From Physocladia obscura (Eukaryota; Chytridiomycota; Chytridiomycetes; Chytridiales; Chytriomycetaceae): a DNA stretch of 17,782 bases. The position numbers and the translations under genes are program-made. Under the pieces are notes generated by a model. That model did not search any database and was not told the origin of the DNA. It saw nothing but the letters and a program-made list of their open reading frames with translations. Shown in pieces: positions 7,857-17,344 of the stretch; the first letter of the stretch is position 1; the number at the start of each line of letters is the position of its first letter. The DNA lies in the NCBI GenBank assembly GCA_027596945.1, contig JADGJH010000501.1, forward strand, positions 1-17,782, in the 5' to 3' direction.

Positions 7857-9644
7857 ATGCCCACGCGCGCAGAACACGCGTTCTTCACGCTGCACCTAGC
7901 ACTGCAGCAGCACTCGGGTATGGACACGCGCTCGCAACTGCTTTTGTTTTCGACGAGCGCGTTTCTTGCACGATCCGAGGCGCGTTTGTCGCTCGTCCGT
8001 CGTGCCACACTTGCCCTACCAGCCGACGCAACCACCGCCAGCGTTTGCGCAGTCTTTCTATTTACTCCATTCGACAATAATACAGCATCGCGTGATATTA
8101 CTGATGTCAACAGTGACAACAACAACGATAGCAACAGCAACTTCCAAAATACCATTAACTCACATGTTTTGTCTCTCAAGCTCTTTAATGATGACGACAA
8201 CGACGACTGCATGCCGCCGCTCCTCGATTCAGACTCGGACGCCGAAGACGACGGTTTGCGCGTAGCACAATCCCCACCAACTCAAGTCAACACGACAAAT
8301 ACCAATGCCATCACCAATAAGGTTACCACACTGCCGTCGTCAAAGGGGCTTGATCTTGGCGTTGTGCTCGCACTCTTCCCCAACCTGACGCGCCTCGAAA
8401 TTCCAGTCTCAGCTGTCAAAAGCGTGCTTCTCAATTCCCTTCATCATGCCGCACCCAACCTAACCACTGTGATAATCGCCGGTGTTTCCGTGTATGAATC
8501 CAATCTACCGTCTCTTGCCCCGCTTGCATTTTTGAATTGTCTCAACATTCTACACATGAAAAACACGCGTTTCAATGAACTCCATTTGGCCGCTCTGCCT
8601 AAATCTCTCACCGCCCTGGATATTCGCGGGTCAAGCATCAAAAACTTGTACAATCTGCAAAGAATGAAATATCTGGAACAACTGATCGTATCCTACACGA
8701 ATCTCGAAACGATCGCAAATTCCCTTACCCCTTCAAACTTCCCTAAGTTGTCACTCTTGCAACTAGACGGTCTGCATTTCCCCGATTCCGAATGGTCTTG
8801 CGTCTTCAAACTGTCAACCCTCACATCCGCATCCCTCTGCAAATCAAACCTCACCACGGTTACAGGAATTTCTACTCTCGCAAAGACGCTCAAACACCTC
8901 AACATCTCGTGGACAAAAATATCGGATATCACGCCCCTCGCGTCGCTTGCATGTTTGACCTCGCTAAATCTCTCTCTGCTCCCCATTGACTCGATCGCCT
9001 CATTGCGTTCGCTCACGAATCTGGTATCACTCGATCTCTCCTTCACACAAATCCAGACGGCTGTACCGGCGTCCTTTTTGATCAATCTCGAAAAACTTAA
9101 CCTGTCCGGAACGCTATGTCCCGACGTGTCTTGTCTTGCGCAACTTGCGAAGTTGCGCCATTTGTATTTGTATGATATGCCGGTGGTTGATGTTGCACCG
9201 TTGCGTCCGTTGGTGCGTTTGCGTTCTCTAGGGCTTTCTGGCACGGCTGTTTGCAACTTGACGCCTCTTGTTATCATGAGTAGTGGTGGTAACGACAAAG
9301 ATAGCGGTGGCGCTAATAGTACCGCCGCAATTATGCCAGAGTTGCGCGATATTGGCGTTTCTCATACCAAAGTCACGGATGTATCGTGTCTGCTTCGGTT
9401 AAAAAAGTTGGTGAATGTTTTTGCTGTTGGATTGCGGTTACCCGACCTGCCAACCAATAATAACAATAGAAACGAAAATAATATAAGAGACAAGGAAGCG
9501 AGCCAACAAAATTATGACAACATCCATATCCAAAATCATCGCATTGTTGTTTGGCAAAACCAATTCCGCCGGGAAATTGATTGTAGGACGGATGATCCAG
9601 ATATGGCGGGGTTTGAACTGAGACGGAATCAACATGCTATGTAA
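7857..9644 (+). CDS. Leucine-rich repeat protein, 595 aa, single exon
   Basis: The first ATG in the frame is at 7857; open sequence upstream has only a TTG start and lies in a different composition. Residues 1-75 are Leu/Ala-rich without a clear domain. Residues 80-160 are a low-complexity Asn/Asp/Ser linker (SDNNNDSNSN, LLDSDSDAEDD). From about 165 to 530 run roughly 14-16 leucine-rich repeats of about 22-24 residues. The best are LKHLNISWTKISDITPLASL (346-365), LTSLNLSLLPIDSIASLRSL and LVSLDLSFTQIQ, the LxxLxLsxTxIxDixpLxxL type seen in SDS22/internalin-like proteins. A Ser/Gly insert splits a late repeat (475-492), and an Asn-rich tail with a short basic end follows. LRRs of this type normally form a curved protein-binding scaffold. 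No F-box, kinase, signal peptide or membrane segment is evident. It is CpG-rich, unlike the flank to its left. The partner and role are unknown. Confidence 0.88.
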   Translation: MPTRAEHAFFTLHLALQQHSGMDTRSQLLLFSTSAFLARSEARLSLVRRATLALPADATTASVCAVFLFTPFDNNTASRDITDVNSDNNNDSNSNFQNTINSHVLSLKLFNDDDNDDCMPPLLDSDSDAEDDGLRVAQSPPTQVNTTNTNAITNKVTTLPSSKGLDLGVVLALFPNLTRLEIPVSAVKSVLLNSLHHAAPNLTTVIIAGVSVYESNLPSLAPLAFLNCLNILHMKNTRFNELHLAALPKSLTALDIRGSSIKNLYNLQRMKYLEQLIVSYTNLETIANSLTPSNFPKLSLLQLDGLHFPDSEWSCVFKLSTLTSASLCKSNLTTVTGISTLAKTLKHLNISWTKISDITPLASLACLTSLNLSLLPIDSIASLRSLTNLVSLDLSFTQIQTAVPASFLINLEKLNLSGTLCPDVSCLAQLAKLRHLYLYDMPVVDVAPLRPLVRLRSLGLSGTAVCNLTPLVIMSSGGNDKDSGGANSTAAIMPELRDIGVSHTKVTDVSCLLRLKKLVNVFAVGLRLPDLPTNNNNRNENNIRDKEASQQNYDNIHIQNHRIVVWQNQFRREIDCRTDDPDMAGFELRRNQHAM

Positions 9645-9655
9645 AAAAAAAGTCG

Positions 9656-9661
9656 AATAAA
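9656..9661 (+). terminator. Poly(A) signal for the LRR gene
   Basis: AATAAA lies 12 bases after the TAA stop. The 3' end would fall within the 88-base gap shared with the convergent PAN2 gene. Confidence 0.55.
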
Positions 9662-9701
9662 AATCGAAGTCTGGAATTGAATGGACTTCTCTTATAAATG
9701 C

Positions 9702-9723
9702 TTTATTAATATTAACTTTTATT
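9702..9723 (-). terminator. Poly(A) signals for PAN2
   Basis: Two minus-strand AATAAA motifs occur at 9718-9723 and 9702-9707, 10 and 26 bases past the PAN2 stop. Cleavage at the usual distance would place the PAN2 3' end on top of the LRR gene 3' end. Confidence 0.55.
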
Positions 9724-9732
9724 TTTCCATTT

Positions 9733-12700
9733 CTACACTGTTCTTGTTTTCCCAGCGACAGGAGTTGGAGGCGGCACAGGTTTGAAATTGACCCGCCTTC
9801 CTTCTTCATATACCTCATCCAAGACGCTTTTGAAGGTCCCAGCGTCTTTCAACGCCAAATACTTTTTGTAAAGCAGCAACGCTGTCCGTGCATCCTCAAT
9901 ACTATCGTGCGTTTCTTGCTGAATGTCACTTTTGAGTAGATACCATGCCAAGAATCGTAATGATAATTTCCTGTGTGTTGTTCAAACATGAGTGGAGCTG
10001 AGTGATGAAACTAAAAAAAAGAAGTTTCACACCGCTGTCTCTCTTTGACAAAAAATATATCAACAGTGTCAATAATTTGTGCTGGAGGAATAATAATATT
10101 GATGGTTCGAAAGTCCTTTTTCAGGCCATGCCCAACAAATATACAGCCTATATCAACCAAGTACCGTAGCTTCTGGTACGCTATTTTAAGTGGAACTAGA
10201 GGACGAGTTGATGATGAAGGGTCTAAATCTCCAACTAATATAAAAAGTTAGGCAAAAAATTAAAAACAAAGAATTATACAAACGATTTATTCCACTGAAT
10301 TCAGTTAAATAATCCACAATAGTGTCTTGAATCGCAATATAATCGTCAATAAACGGAACACCGAAGAGAGAACCATCTTCGCCTCGCAGCACACTTACTC
10401 TTGCAAGGCCAAGTTTTGATGGCATGATTGTCGATCGCGATCCATCACTATGAAGTTCGGTTTCTTCCTGTGAAAGAAAGAATTGATTTGTATCAATATT
10501 TTGATTTTCATTCCCGACACAGAAGAGAGACAAGAGAGAAAAATAAACCTTCTGTAACGCAACAAATTCGGCATCGATTGCAACCATTACCCCAGCTTTC
10601 AGTGGCATTTCGTTTTTTTTTAGCGGCGTATAATTGATTGTAAGATCTTTCCGTCGGCTGACGACAAAAGGAAATACTTATCAAAAAATCATTTCAAATT
10701 GAAAAAAAAACCACAAACAGACTTGATTAACGGGTTCCTCAGCAGTAAATTTTCGAGGCTTTTCTTTTCTGTAAGTCTGTTATAATCAATTAATGAATCT
10801 AGATCAACTCGTGAATATTGCAACACGGTTGGGGACTACAAAAAAAAAAAAAAAGTTATCTGTATATATATTCTTAAATAAAAGCACTCATTACCTTCCA
10901 TTTCGTGAACTGTCGTACATCAGAAGACGGTATTGATTGAACAAAGAAATCATTGAATAATATCCATTCAGACTCAATATCCACAAAAATGTGTGCAACT
11001 AAATGTGATTTGGTGGGATCGTCTTCAACTTTGATTTCCGAGATGACACCCTTACAAAAATAAATAAATAAGTAAATATTAAAAACAACAACATCAATAG
11101 AAGCTTTTTTTTCGTTTCTTTTTTTTTTCCCATACATTAAAAGATGCTCACCTTAAGATCATAAACAGCGACATCAGCACTTCCATATTCGTCAATATTG
11201 AAAACATCACCTTTATCGAGTTCAACAACTTGAAGCTTTGCGCCTTCCAAAATCAGTGCAATCCGAAATGGAAGCCAAGTAGCCATATTATCAAGATGAA
11301 TTTCTCCATCTTCAAGAAGAGGAAGAACAGACTTTAAATTTACTGAAAATAAATTAGGGAGCGCTTTAATTTGCTTGCTTTGCGTCAAAAGCTGATATTT
11401 GTTGCAACCAGTACACCAAGCCTTTGCAGCCGCATCTTTGTGCAAGCTGTTTTCCAAGAGAGTTGCAAACGAGATAATATCAGACGTATCCTTGTCATCC
11501 TTTGCCGTTTTTGATTTATTAACGGGTGGGTTTTTGTTTTTTTTGTAAAAACCAAACCTGGAGTTTCAAACCCATGTCAACAACAAATTGCACAGTCTCC
11601 CGCATATCTTCTTTTTCACATCCCTGGCAGATGTTCGAATTCACCATTGGAATACCCATTGCTTGCTGCACAAGTGTTGAGCATCCATTCACAGCATTCT
11701 TCGCAATCTTCAAATCAGCGCCGCCACTTTCACTGCTCACAGTTTCGAGTATAAAACGATGGAATCCATGCATCATGACACTACAAGAAGCATTTGTAGT
11801 ACCAATAGATCCAGCAGCAGCAAGTACAGCAGCGTCCTGCTCAAAGAGACCCAAAGCGGCTGCTTGTGGCAGCTTTCCAAACACATACAAGAAATTCGTT
11901 GCCTGGCAGTTCGCTCCTTTTGCATCTTCGAGCATTCGAAACAAAAATCCCAATTCACAGAGCAGACAACTTTGTTTCGTGCAAACAACATCAGCAGTTT
12001 GTTGCAACATTGCTTGCGGTAACTTGTTGCTGGCGTTACTTTCGGGACTATTATTGCCCGAGATGTTGCTTGAAATATGTGCTTTTGCAATTTCGCGGAA
12101 TGGCTTGGTATGAAAAAAAAGTTGCAAAATCGAGTTGCAATACGAATTTTTGATATGTGTTTCGAGACCAGAATACGGTGTCTTATTGAAAAATCCAAAA
12201 TCAAAATCTTCCACCCCAAACTTTGAATATTTGATTTCTACTTGACGATATGGTTTCGGAATTATTGCAAATGCAGTTGAAGATTCAAGAATAGGCTGTA
12301 TAAAGCACAAACGTAAGATATAATAAAAAAGGTTTAATGGAAAGATTAAAAAGATGAATTACACTATCTCGAGCAAATGGTGTCTTCCCTTTTGATCGCT
12401 TTCCTTTCAATCCTTCGCGTTCTTGCTCGCTACGAAATTTCGGTTCTTCCTCTTCGAGAGCAGCAGCTATTCGATTTGCAGCTTCATTCAAGACACTGCG
12501 CGCGCTTTGATTTCGTCGAAATCCAAGATTTCCGGGGGTTTTTGCGTATCCAACAAAATCACTCATTTTCACTGCTGCCAATATCTCTTTTGGAATACGC
12601 GGTGATGGCTGCCCAATTTCACATACTAAAGCTGAAGATGGCCACGTGGCAGACAAGAGTGTGGTTGCATAATATGGCATACCAACTGTCGAAAGAGGTC

Positions 12701-14013
12701 TTGTTCAGGGAAAGTAAGATTCGTTTCAAAATTAAAAAATTAAAAAACTTACGTATCGTCACCGACATGGATGATTTCTGATAGGGAATTGGCGACATCT
12801 GATTCTCTCTGATATGCATTCACCCTCAAGTCATCATCGTCATCTCCAATACGATCAGAGCTTTTCCACACAGACACAGTTCCAGCAGAAGAAGTAACTG
12901 CTAAATAATCTCCTGTGCTACAGTATTCGATACCGGTCATATATCCGTCTAGATCAGTCTTCATCGCATATTCTGGAGAAGAAACGCCGCCAGTATCATT
13001 ACTAACACCAGCCGGAATCCAAGAAATCAATTTTCCGCTATTTTGACATCCAAGAAAATTAAGTACACCAGGAGCGACTCCAAATCTGAAATAAAAATTA
13101 GAGAATTTGTAAAAAAAAAAAAAAAAAAGCAGCCACCTGACAAAAGATGGAGGCGACTCAGCCTCACACAAAACACTCGGCAAAGTTTTAGGGGACGAAG
13201 AAACGCGCAGGTCCCACAATTTGACAACCGTTTCCGGAACCATCATTTCTCCTATCAATGAATATCCACAAGTTGCCAAAATACTAGAAGATGAAATATC
13301 AAAATCACAAATGACAGCAGTATGTGCCTCAATACGTGCGACAACTTTAGCATAAGGTGCTCGAAGATCACGAAACTGAAGAACGCCAGTCGCAGAGGCA
13401 CACGCCAGGATTTTTGAATTAGCTGTTGGTGAAACGCGTTTCATCAGAACGTAGCCAGGATTCAGAGAAACGAAACTATCGCCTGGAACAAAATTTCGCA
13501 GTACTGTTCCAGATTTAAGACCAATACAGAGTAGTGAGCCTCTAGTCGTTGAGACCAGTACATCAGAATCTTGTGAACACAAACATAAAAAAGGAGATGA
13601 ACGACTATAAACGAAGACTAAATTCGAAACGCACCAGAAATAACCATGCTCAAGAATGAATCCGAATGTGATGGAGCGACGGTCCACAATGGAGAGAGCG
13701 AATGGCGGCGGCGCAAGCTCAATACATAATCGGCAAGCACAAGCAAACCCGCATCGGCCGTCAACAATTGGCGAACGCTGAGTCGCCCAGGAACACATAT
13801 TCCACACGTATGCAGTGCCAGAGTTGGCGGAACCAACGAAAGAACCCGGCCCTGCCGTTAAAATGCCTCGTTACCAAATCCAATTGTCTGGCACGGGTAC
13901 AAACTATGCACCTGTTCAGTGCCGATCCAAAGTAATCCCTCCAATACGTCGAAATGTGACGCGGTGATCTGGGTCTGGGTGTCGACAACTCCGGCCCGCG
14001 AAAGCTGCGCCAT
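9733..14013 (-). CDS. PAN2: PAN2, catalytic subunit of the PAN2-PAN3 deadenylase (13 exons, 1169 aa)
   Basis: Exons in transcript order: 14013-13912, 13851-13635, 13569-13137, 13085-12753, 12699-12363, 12295-11558, 11499-11152, 11050-10895, 10835-10723, 10657-10549, 10467-10284, 10234-10033, 9970-9733. All 12 introns are GT..AG, 49-101 bases, and phases close exactly. PAN2 trims mRNA poly(A) tails in the cytoplasm. Residues 1-340 form the WD40 propeller (VVKLWDLR; TVSVWKSS). Residues 350-480 are the PAN3-binding linker with the fungal-type TVGMPYY (366-372). Residues 480-890 are the pseudo-ubiquitin-hydrolase domain: NSYCNS at 524-529 replaces the active Cys box, and CxxC pairs lie at 697/700 and 749/752. 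Residues 935-1150 are the DEDDh exonuclease with D954 and E956 (IDAEF), D1064 (GHGLKKDF), H1112 and D1117 (THDSIEDA), all present, so it should be active. Least certain are the exon 9 donor (GTCTGT) and the exon 7 acceptor (GCAAAG, or ACAAG nine bases on). Confidence 0.97.
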
Positions 14014-14041
14014 TTGTGTTTTTCTTTGATGTGAAATAACA
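14014..14041. promoter_or_regulatory. 28-bp gap between divergent PAN2 and MZT2-like start codons
   Basis: The PAN2 ATG (minus, 14013) and the MZT2-like ATG (plus, 14042) are separated by only 28 bases with no TATA-like element. The two transcripts must start inside this gap or within each other's coding sequence, implying a shared bidirectional promoter with overlapping 5' ends. This is an inference from spacing. Confidence 0.5.
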
Positions 14042-14278
14042 ATGGAAAAATTCGATTCGAGGTCAAGATCGAGATCACGGTCTCGGGCAAGACCTCTTCG
14101 CGATGTTGATAAAGAGTTGCAAGATATTCTCGCAAATGCGGGAATCCTAATAGATCCCCACGTATTTCGTATCCTAGCGCAGTTGGTAGAGATGGAAATT
14201 CCTGTTACAAATATTGTCGAAACATTGAAATTTATAGTGCGTGAGGATGAAAGAAATCGCAAAGGAGCAAACCACTGA
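14042..14278 (+). CDS. MZT2: MOZART2-like gamma-tubulin ring complex microprotein, 78 aa
   Basis: This is a single-exon ORF. Residues 6-17 are an Arg/Ser dipeptide run (SRSRSRSRSRAR). Residues 24-67 form a three-helix segment: ELQDILANAGILIDPHVFRILAQLVEMEIPVTNIVETLKF, quoted here in two parts of the same run. Compared with the remembered human MZT2 core (ELYELAQAAGGGIDPDVFKILVDL and onward to the LK ending), the IDPxVF(K/R)IL signature (37-45) and the spacing to the final LK are conserved. MZT2 binds N-terminal regions of gamma-tubulin complex proteins and helps microtubule nucleation at spindle poles. MZT1, the better-known fungal relative, fits less well because it lacks IDPxVF. The human protein is longer, mainly by a disordered C-terminal tail that is missing here. 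No canonical poly(A) signal is seen before the convergent neighbour. Identity is based on one motif and length. Confidence 0.75.
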   Translation: MEKFDSRSRSRSRSRARPLRDVDKELQDILANAGILIDPHVFRILAQLVEMEIPVTNIVETLKFIVREDERNRKGANH

Positions 14279-14297
14279 TCTCGTTTGAAGTAAACTA

Positions 14298-14303
14298 TTT
14301 ATT
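14298..14303 (-). terminator. Poly(A) signal for the 134-aa protein gene
   Basis: On the minus strand this reads AATAAA, 61 bases past the stop of the gene at 14365-14769. Cleavage at the usual distance would reach the end of the MZT2-like coding sequence, so the two mRNAs probably overlap tail-to-tail. Confidence 0.5.
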
Positions 14304-14364
14304 TTTTCATTTTACATAGCAAGAATATTCGCAGTTTTTATGAGGTCAAAATGTGAAGATTCAA

Positions 14365-14769
14365 TCATGGATAAAAGTTACGGATATTGAGTGGACGGCC
14401 AACAGCTCTACGAATACGCTCAGCAATACGCGCAGGTGGAATATTATGAACTTCGAAGAATATGCGCTCATATTTTGAATGGCCTGCCAGATCCAGCCCA
14501 ACAACTGATTCAGGATTTCGATAAAGATGCAGATCTCCCTTTCGTCGGCTTATATGGTTTACAGTTGTTCTGGTTGAAATAGTTTGCATTTGCGGTCCAG
14601 TTGGCAGTCCTTTTGCCCAAGCAAACGCTTCGACAGGCCGTATCCGGATTCCTTTAATTTGAGAGTAGTAAATTCGGATCCGTGCATTTCCATAGTAGTA
14701 ACCAAGCAACTTTTCATTGGCAAATGGAATTATAGCCAGGGACCTGCCGTTAAATTTGATTTCTGGCAT
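14365..14769 (-). CDS. Conserved-looking 134-aa protein of unknown family, possible PH-like fold
   Basis: ATG at 14769 (MPEIKFNGRS); nine further codons upstream are open but only from a GTG, so they are not used. It is a single exon with normal CpG content like its island neighbours. There is no signal peptide, membrane helix or Cys cluster. The sequence is rich in Arg and Ile with alternating strand-like segments (LLGYYYGNARIRIYYSQIKGI quoted to its core YYYGNARIRIYY at 24-35; TISTRTTVNHISRRKGDLHLY, core TVNHISRRKGDLHLY at 69-83). It closes with FFEVHNIPPARIAERIRRAV (104-123), a strand, a turn and an amphipathic helix. That ending recalls bacterial-type PH (bPH) domains, where a strand and an NxPxxxxxAExIR helix close the barrel. 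This is fold-level inference only. The gene is convergent with the MZT2-like gene (86 bases between stops). The function is unknown. Confidence 0.7.
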   Translation of the reverse strand: MPEIKFNGRSLAIIPFANEKLLGYYYGNARIRIYYSQIKGIRIRPVEAFAWAKGLPTGPQMQTISTRTTVNHISRRKGDLHLYRNPESVVGLDLAGHSKYERIFFEVHNIPPARIAERIRRAVGRPLNIRNFYP

Positions 14770-15386
14770 GTTGAGTGATTTTTGTGTTTTTTTCACATTC
14801 TCATCATAAAGTTTTCATAAAAATTTGGCATCAAATTTTAAAAAAACTTTTGGATATTCAAGTTCAAAGAAGTGAATATTGTGAACGGAAATGGTCAGCT
14901 TGAATGTGCAGTTGCTGCAATAGATACAAAAGTCAAGTCAAACTGTTATTACAAATCTTAAATTCAAAAAACAAAAAAATCTTCTCAATTTTTGAAATGA
15001 GAGAATATCAGACTTTGATTTTTGTGCAATAAAACAAAGAAATAGATCATAATTCTTTATTTGTTTGCTTTCTTTTTTATCTTCCACTGTTTTCATCAAT
15101 ATGATGATCTTCAAATTTGATGAAGACCCTTGGCATCATTAATTTCCATGTTTCCAGCTTTTCTTTCATCATTCTTGCCATTCTTTTCATTATGCCTGTC
15201 ATCACATTCCTAACTGTCACCTTCTTCATTGGCCCATGCTGGCTGTTATTTTTCCATAAGTTTACTGTTCTCAATGATGGTTGGTACCATTACCTCCTAC
15301 CCCTGTACATCCCTTTCTTTTCCTTCCTTTTTTCCCCTTCTTTTTGACTCTTTGCAAATGCAACATTTCTGGGAGATCTTTTTTAT
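14770..15386. other. Gene-free AT-rich tract at the island's right edge
   Basis: No gene is supported. Overlapping open frames on both strands (15077-15347) are products of a TC-rich, hydrophobic-coding tract with no family likeness. CpG content drops abruptly from about 14800 onward. Confidence 0.45.
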
Positions 15387-15600
15387 CTTCACAGTAAATT
15401 TCTTTTGCCACTGTTGCTCACCCTTGTCCTTTCATTTCTAACACTCCTGCAATAACACAAAGAGTTTGGCACTCATTATTTTTTAGTTTACTTTATATTG
15501 TACAATGTCTTTTTATTGTTCAATGTAAATAAAAATTGATCTTCCCAGTAAATTTGCTTTTGCTCGCCCTTGTCCTTTTGTTGCAATGACACAAAGATCT
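15387..15600 (+). repeat. Imperfect direct repeat, copies 15387-15465 and 15541-15600
   Basis: Both copies share cttc-cagtaaattt, then cttttg, cccttgtccttt, tgcaat-acacaaaga in the same order. Copy 2 lacks about 19 bases in the middle. It is probably an internal duplication in a transposon remnant. Confidence 0.7.
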
Positions 15601-16191
15601 TGATGTCCCCCCAAGTTCAATTGACCTCAGAAGATATTCTCAGACTTTCTTTTCTCCATGATAAGTTCTACACTGTTTTCTCAAGCTCTAATAAACAATA
15701 GAAACATTCTTTATTAACTCACATAGCCAACAACTGGAGATGGCTATCAACGCAGTGGTGCTGAAGTGTGTTTTCTGAACCAAAACAGCTATGAACTGTG
15801 AAAATGGATTTCAAGGCACCTTGTTCAGATCAAATGCCAAATTAATTTTTGCAACAAAGATCCACATAGAATTTTGGCAAAGAATTTTTTCAATCCACAT
15901 TTACATCTCCTGAGAATTGTATTGCAGCAGCAAGAAAATGTTTCAGACAATTTGGATCAGCTTGCTTTGATTGAGTGCAAATATGAACAAAAAAAATTCC
16001 AAAACTTAATCAACTGCAATATTATTGTGCCTCAAAATCCACTCCATTTATACTTTCATATTGATTGGCTGATAGGATTGCATCAGTATTTGAAAAAAAA
16101 ATTTGTTTTAATCATTCTCACAGTATCACATTTGAACAAGAATCTTTTGTTGCTGCAAAAATACAACTGGGCAAAAATGTATCAAAACTAA
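15601..16191 (+). pseudogene. Unrecognised open reading frame, probably transposon relic
   Basis: Nothing is recognised in 15601-15804. From about 15805 to the stop at 16191 one plus-strand frame is open for about 130 codons with no early ATG. It contains CNKDPHRILAKNFFNPH and a hydrophobic second half. I do not recognise the family, and the AT-rich, CpG-poor setting and missing start argue against a living gene. Confidence 0.25.
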
Positions 16192-16912
16192 TTTAATGTT
16201 GTGGCCAAGCAAAGATTTCAATTTCACAAACTTGAATATTGGTATACTTTGGAGTGGAAATCAGTAATACTGTTCAATGGGGTTTACTTGCTGATGGCAG
16301 GCTGTTAAATATAATGATTTATATTTAGATATACAAACCGAATGCACAATATGAGATTTGATAATTTTTTGTATAATCTTAAGTCTGTAAAATTGGGAGG
16401 AAATTTAACTTCCAATTTTGTCTTAAAAATTTTAATCAGAAATTAAATTAAATTAAAATAATTACATTGGGTTTTTGTTTAGTGCTTTATTTTCAGAAAA
16501 ATAAACAACAAATGTTTGACTAAAAACCTCATGAAAACAATTCAAAGGGAATTCACAACCTTCAGTCATATGGGTGGAATGATACTGAGAAGATGAAAAA
16601 GTTGTAAATGCAGTAGGAAAAAGTCCAAAAATGAGGAGTAATATTTAATATTAATATCACAGAGGATAAATGTGTTGATACTATTACACAATAAATACTA
16701 TAAATATGCTTTTACATTTATAATTTGCTATTTTACAAGATAATTTATTTTGCTTACCAACACATAACTTTCACACAAATTGGTGCCAAATCAGACAATA
16801 TAATGATATATTATGGCTTAAGATTTATTTTAGTGCACCCTATGCACAAAAGTTTTCCTCTCAACACATTTTTACTCAGAGTATCACTAATATTATACAA
16901 TTAAATCTCATT
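16192..16912. other. Gene-free AT-rich tract
   Basis: No gene was found. It contains a short ttaaa microsatellite near 16441-16458. If the element at 16913 was once a full transposase, its N-terminal half should lie here, but I could not recover catalytic residues. Confidence 0.4.
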
Positions 16913-17293
16913 TTGCTTCAATACATTAATTTCATTTATCAGAAGATACAATTCAAATCATATATACATGGAGTGCCAATTGGTCATATTGTATTTTGGG
17001 ATAAATGGGACAATGGCAGGAGGTATCTGCGTAAGTTATTCTTGAATTGTGTGGAGCCATTCTATAATCCAATAGAAGTGTTTTTTGGAATGCTTAAATC
17101 AAGACTTTGATAGAACTACAAGGAATGCAGAGTTAATGCTAAGAATTTTCATCTAGTTGTAGCATCTGCCATAATTAAATACCAAAATTTTGATATGAAG
17201 CCTGTCTTTCAACATTGTGGTTATCTGGCTGCAACTTTATGTGATCCTCAAGTCACATATAAAAGCAGTATATCAGTCTTTGGTTATAAATAA
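16913..17293 (+). mobile_element. Tc1/mariner-type DDE transposase relic (C-terminal part)
   Basis: The frame contains RRYLRKLF and then EPFYNPIEVFFGMLKSRL, the box around the third catalytic residue (E) of Tc1/mariner/IS630-type DDE transposases (usual form PxYxPxxNPIExxFxxLK). Two consecutive stops (TGA TAG at 17108-17113) interrupt it. The same frame then continues uninterrupted through KECRVNAKNFHLVVASAI and MKPVFQHCGY to a final TAA at 17291-17293, as expected for the C-terminal tail of such transposases. This makes a point-mutated relic rather than a chance ORF. TGA could come from CGA. Terminal inverted repeats were not found. The transposase would have cut and pasted its own element; it is now dead. 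Confidence 0.7.
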
Positions 17294-17344
17294 AGTAATT
17301 CAAACACATATTCAACTTTATTTAAAACTTGTATCCATGTTTGG

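Noticed and set aside
8693..9298. 201-codon minus-strand frame inside the LRR gene
   Set aside because: It is an antisense shadow created by the regular Leu/Ser codons of the repeats.
11526..12219. Plus-strand frames of 87-195 codons and a minus frame of 148 codons over PAN2 exon 6
   Set aside because: They are antisense or out-of-frame shadows of the pseudo-hydrolase exon, with no family likeness.
14014..14262. N-terminal extension of PAN2: the minus frame stays open about 80 codons upstream of the chosen ATG
   Set aside because: It lies entirely antisense to the MZT2-like gene, its open state follows from the Arg/Ser codon run, and the chosen start agrees with where the first WD40 strand (ASHFDVLEGLLWIG) begins in the family.
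15077..15347. Hydrophobic plus-strand frame (possible membrane protein) and its Met/Lys-rich antisense frame
   Set aside because: It is a pyrimidine-rich low-complexity tract; both frames are compositional and neither has a start context or family likeness.
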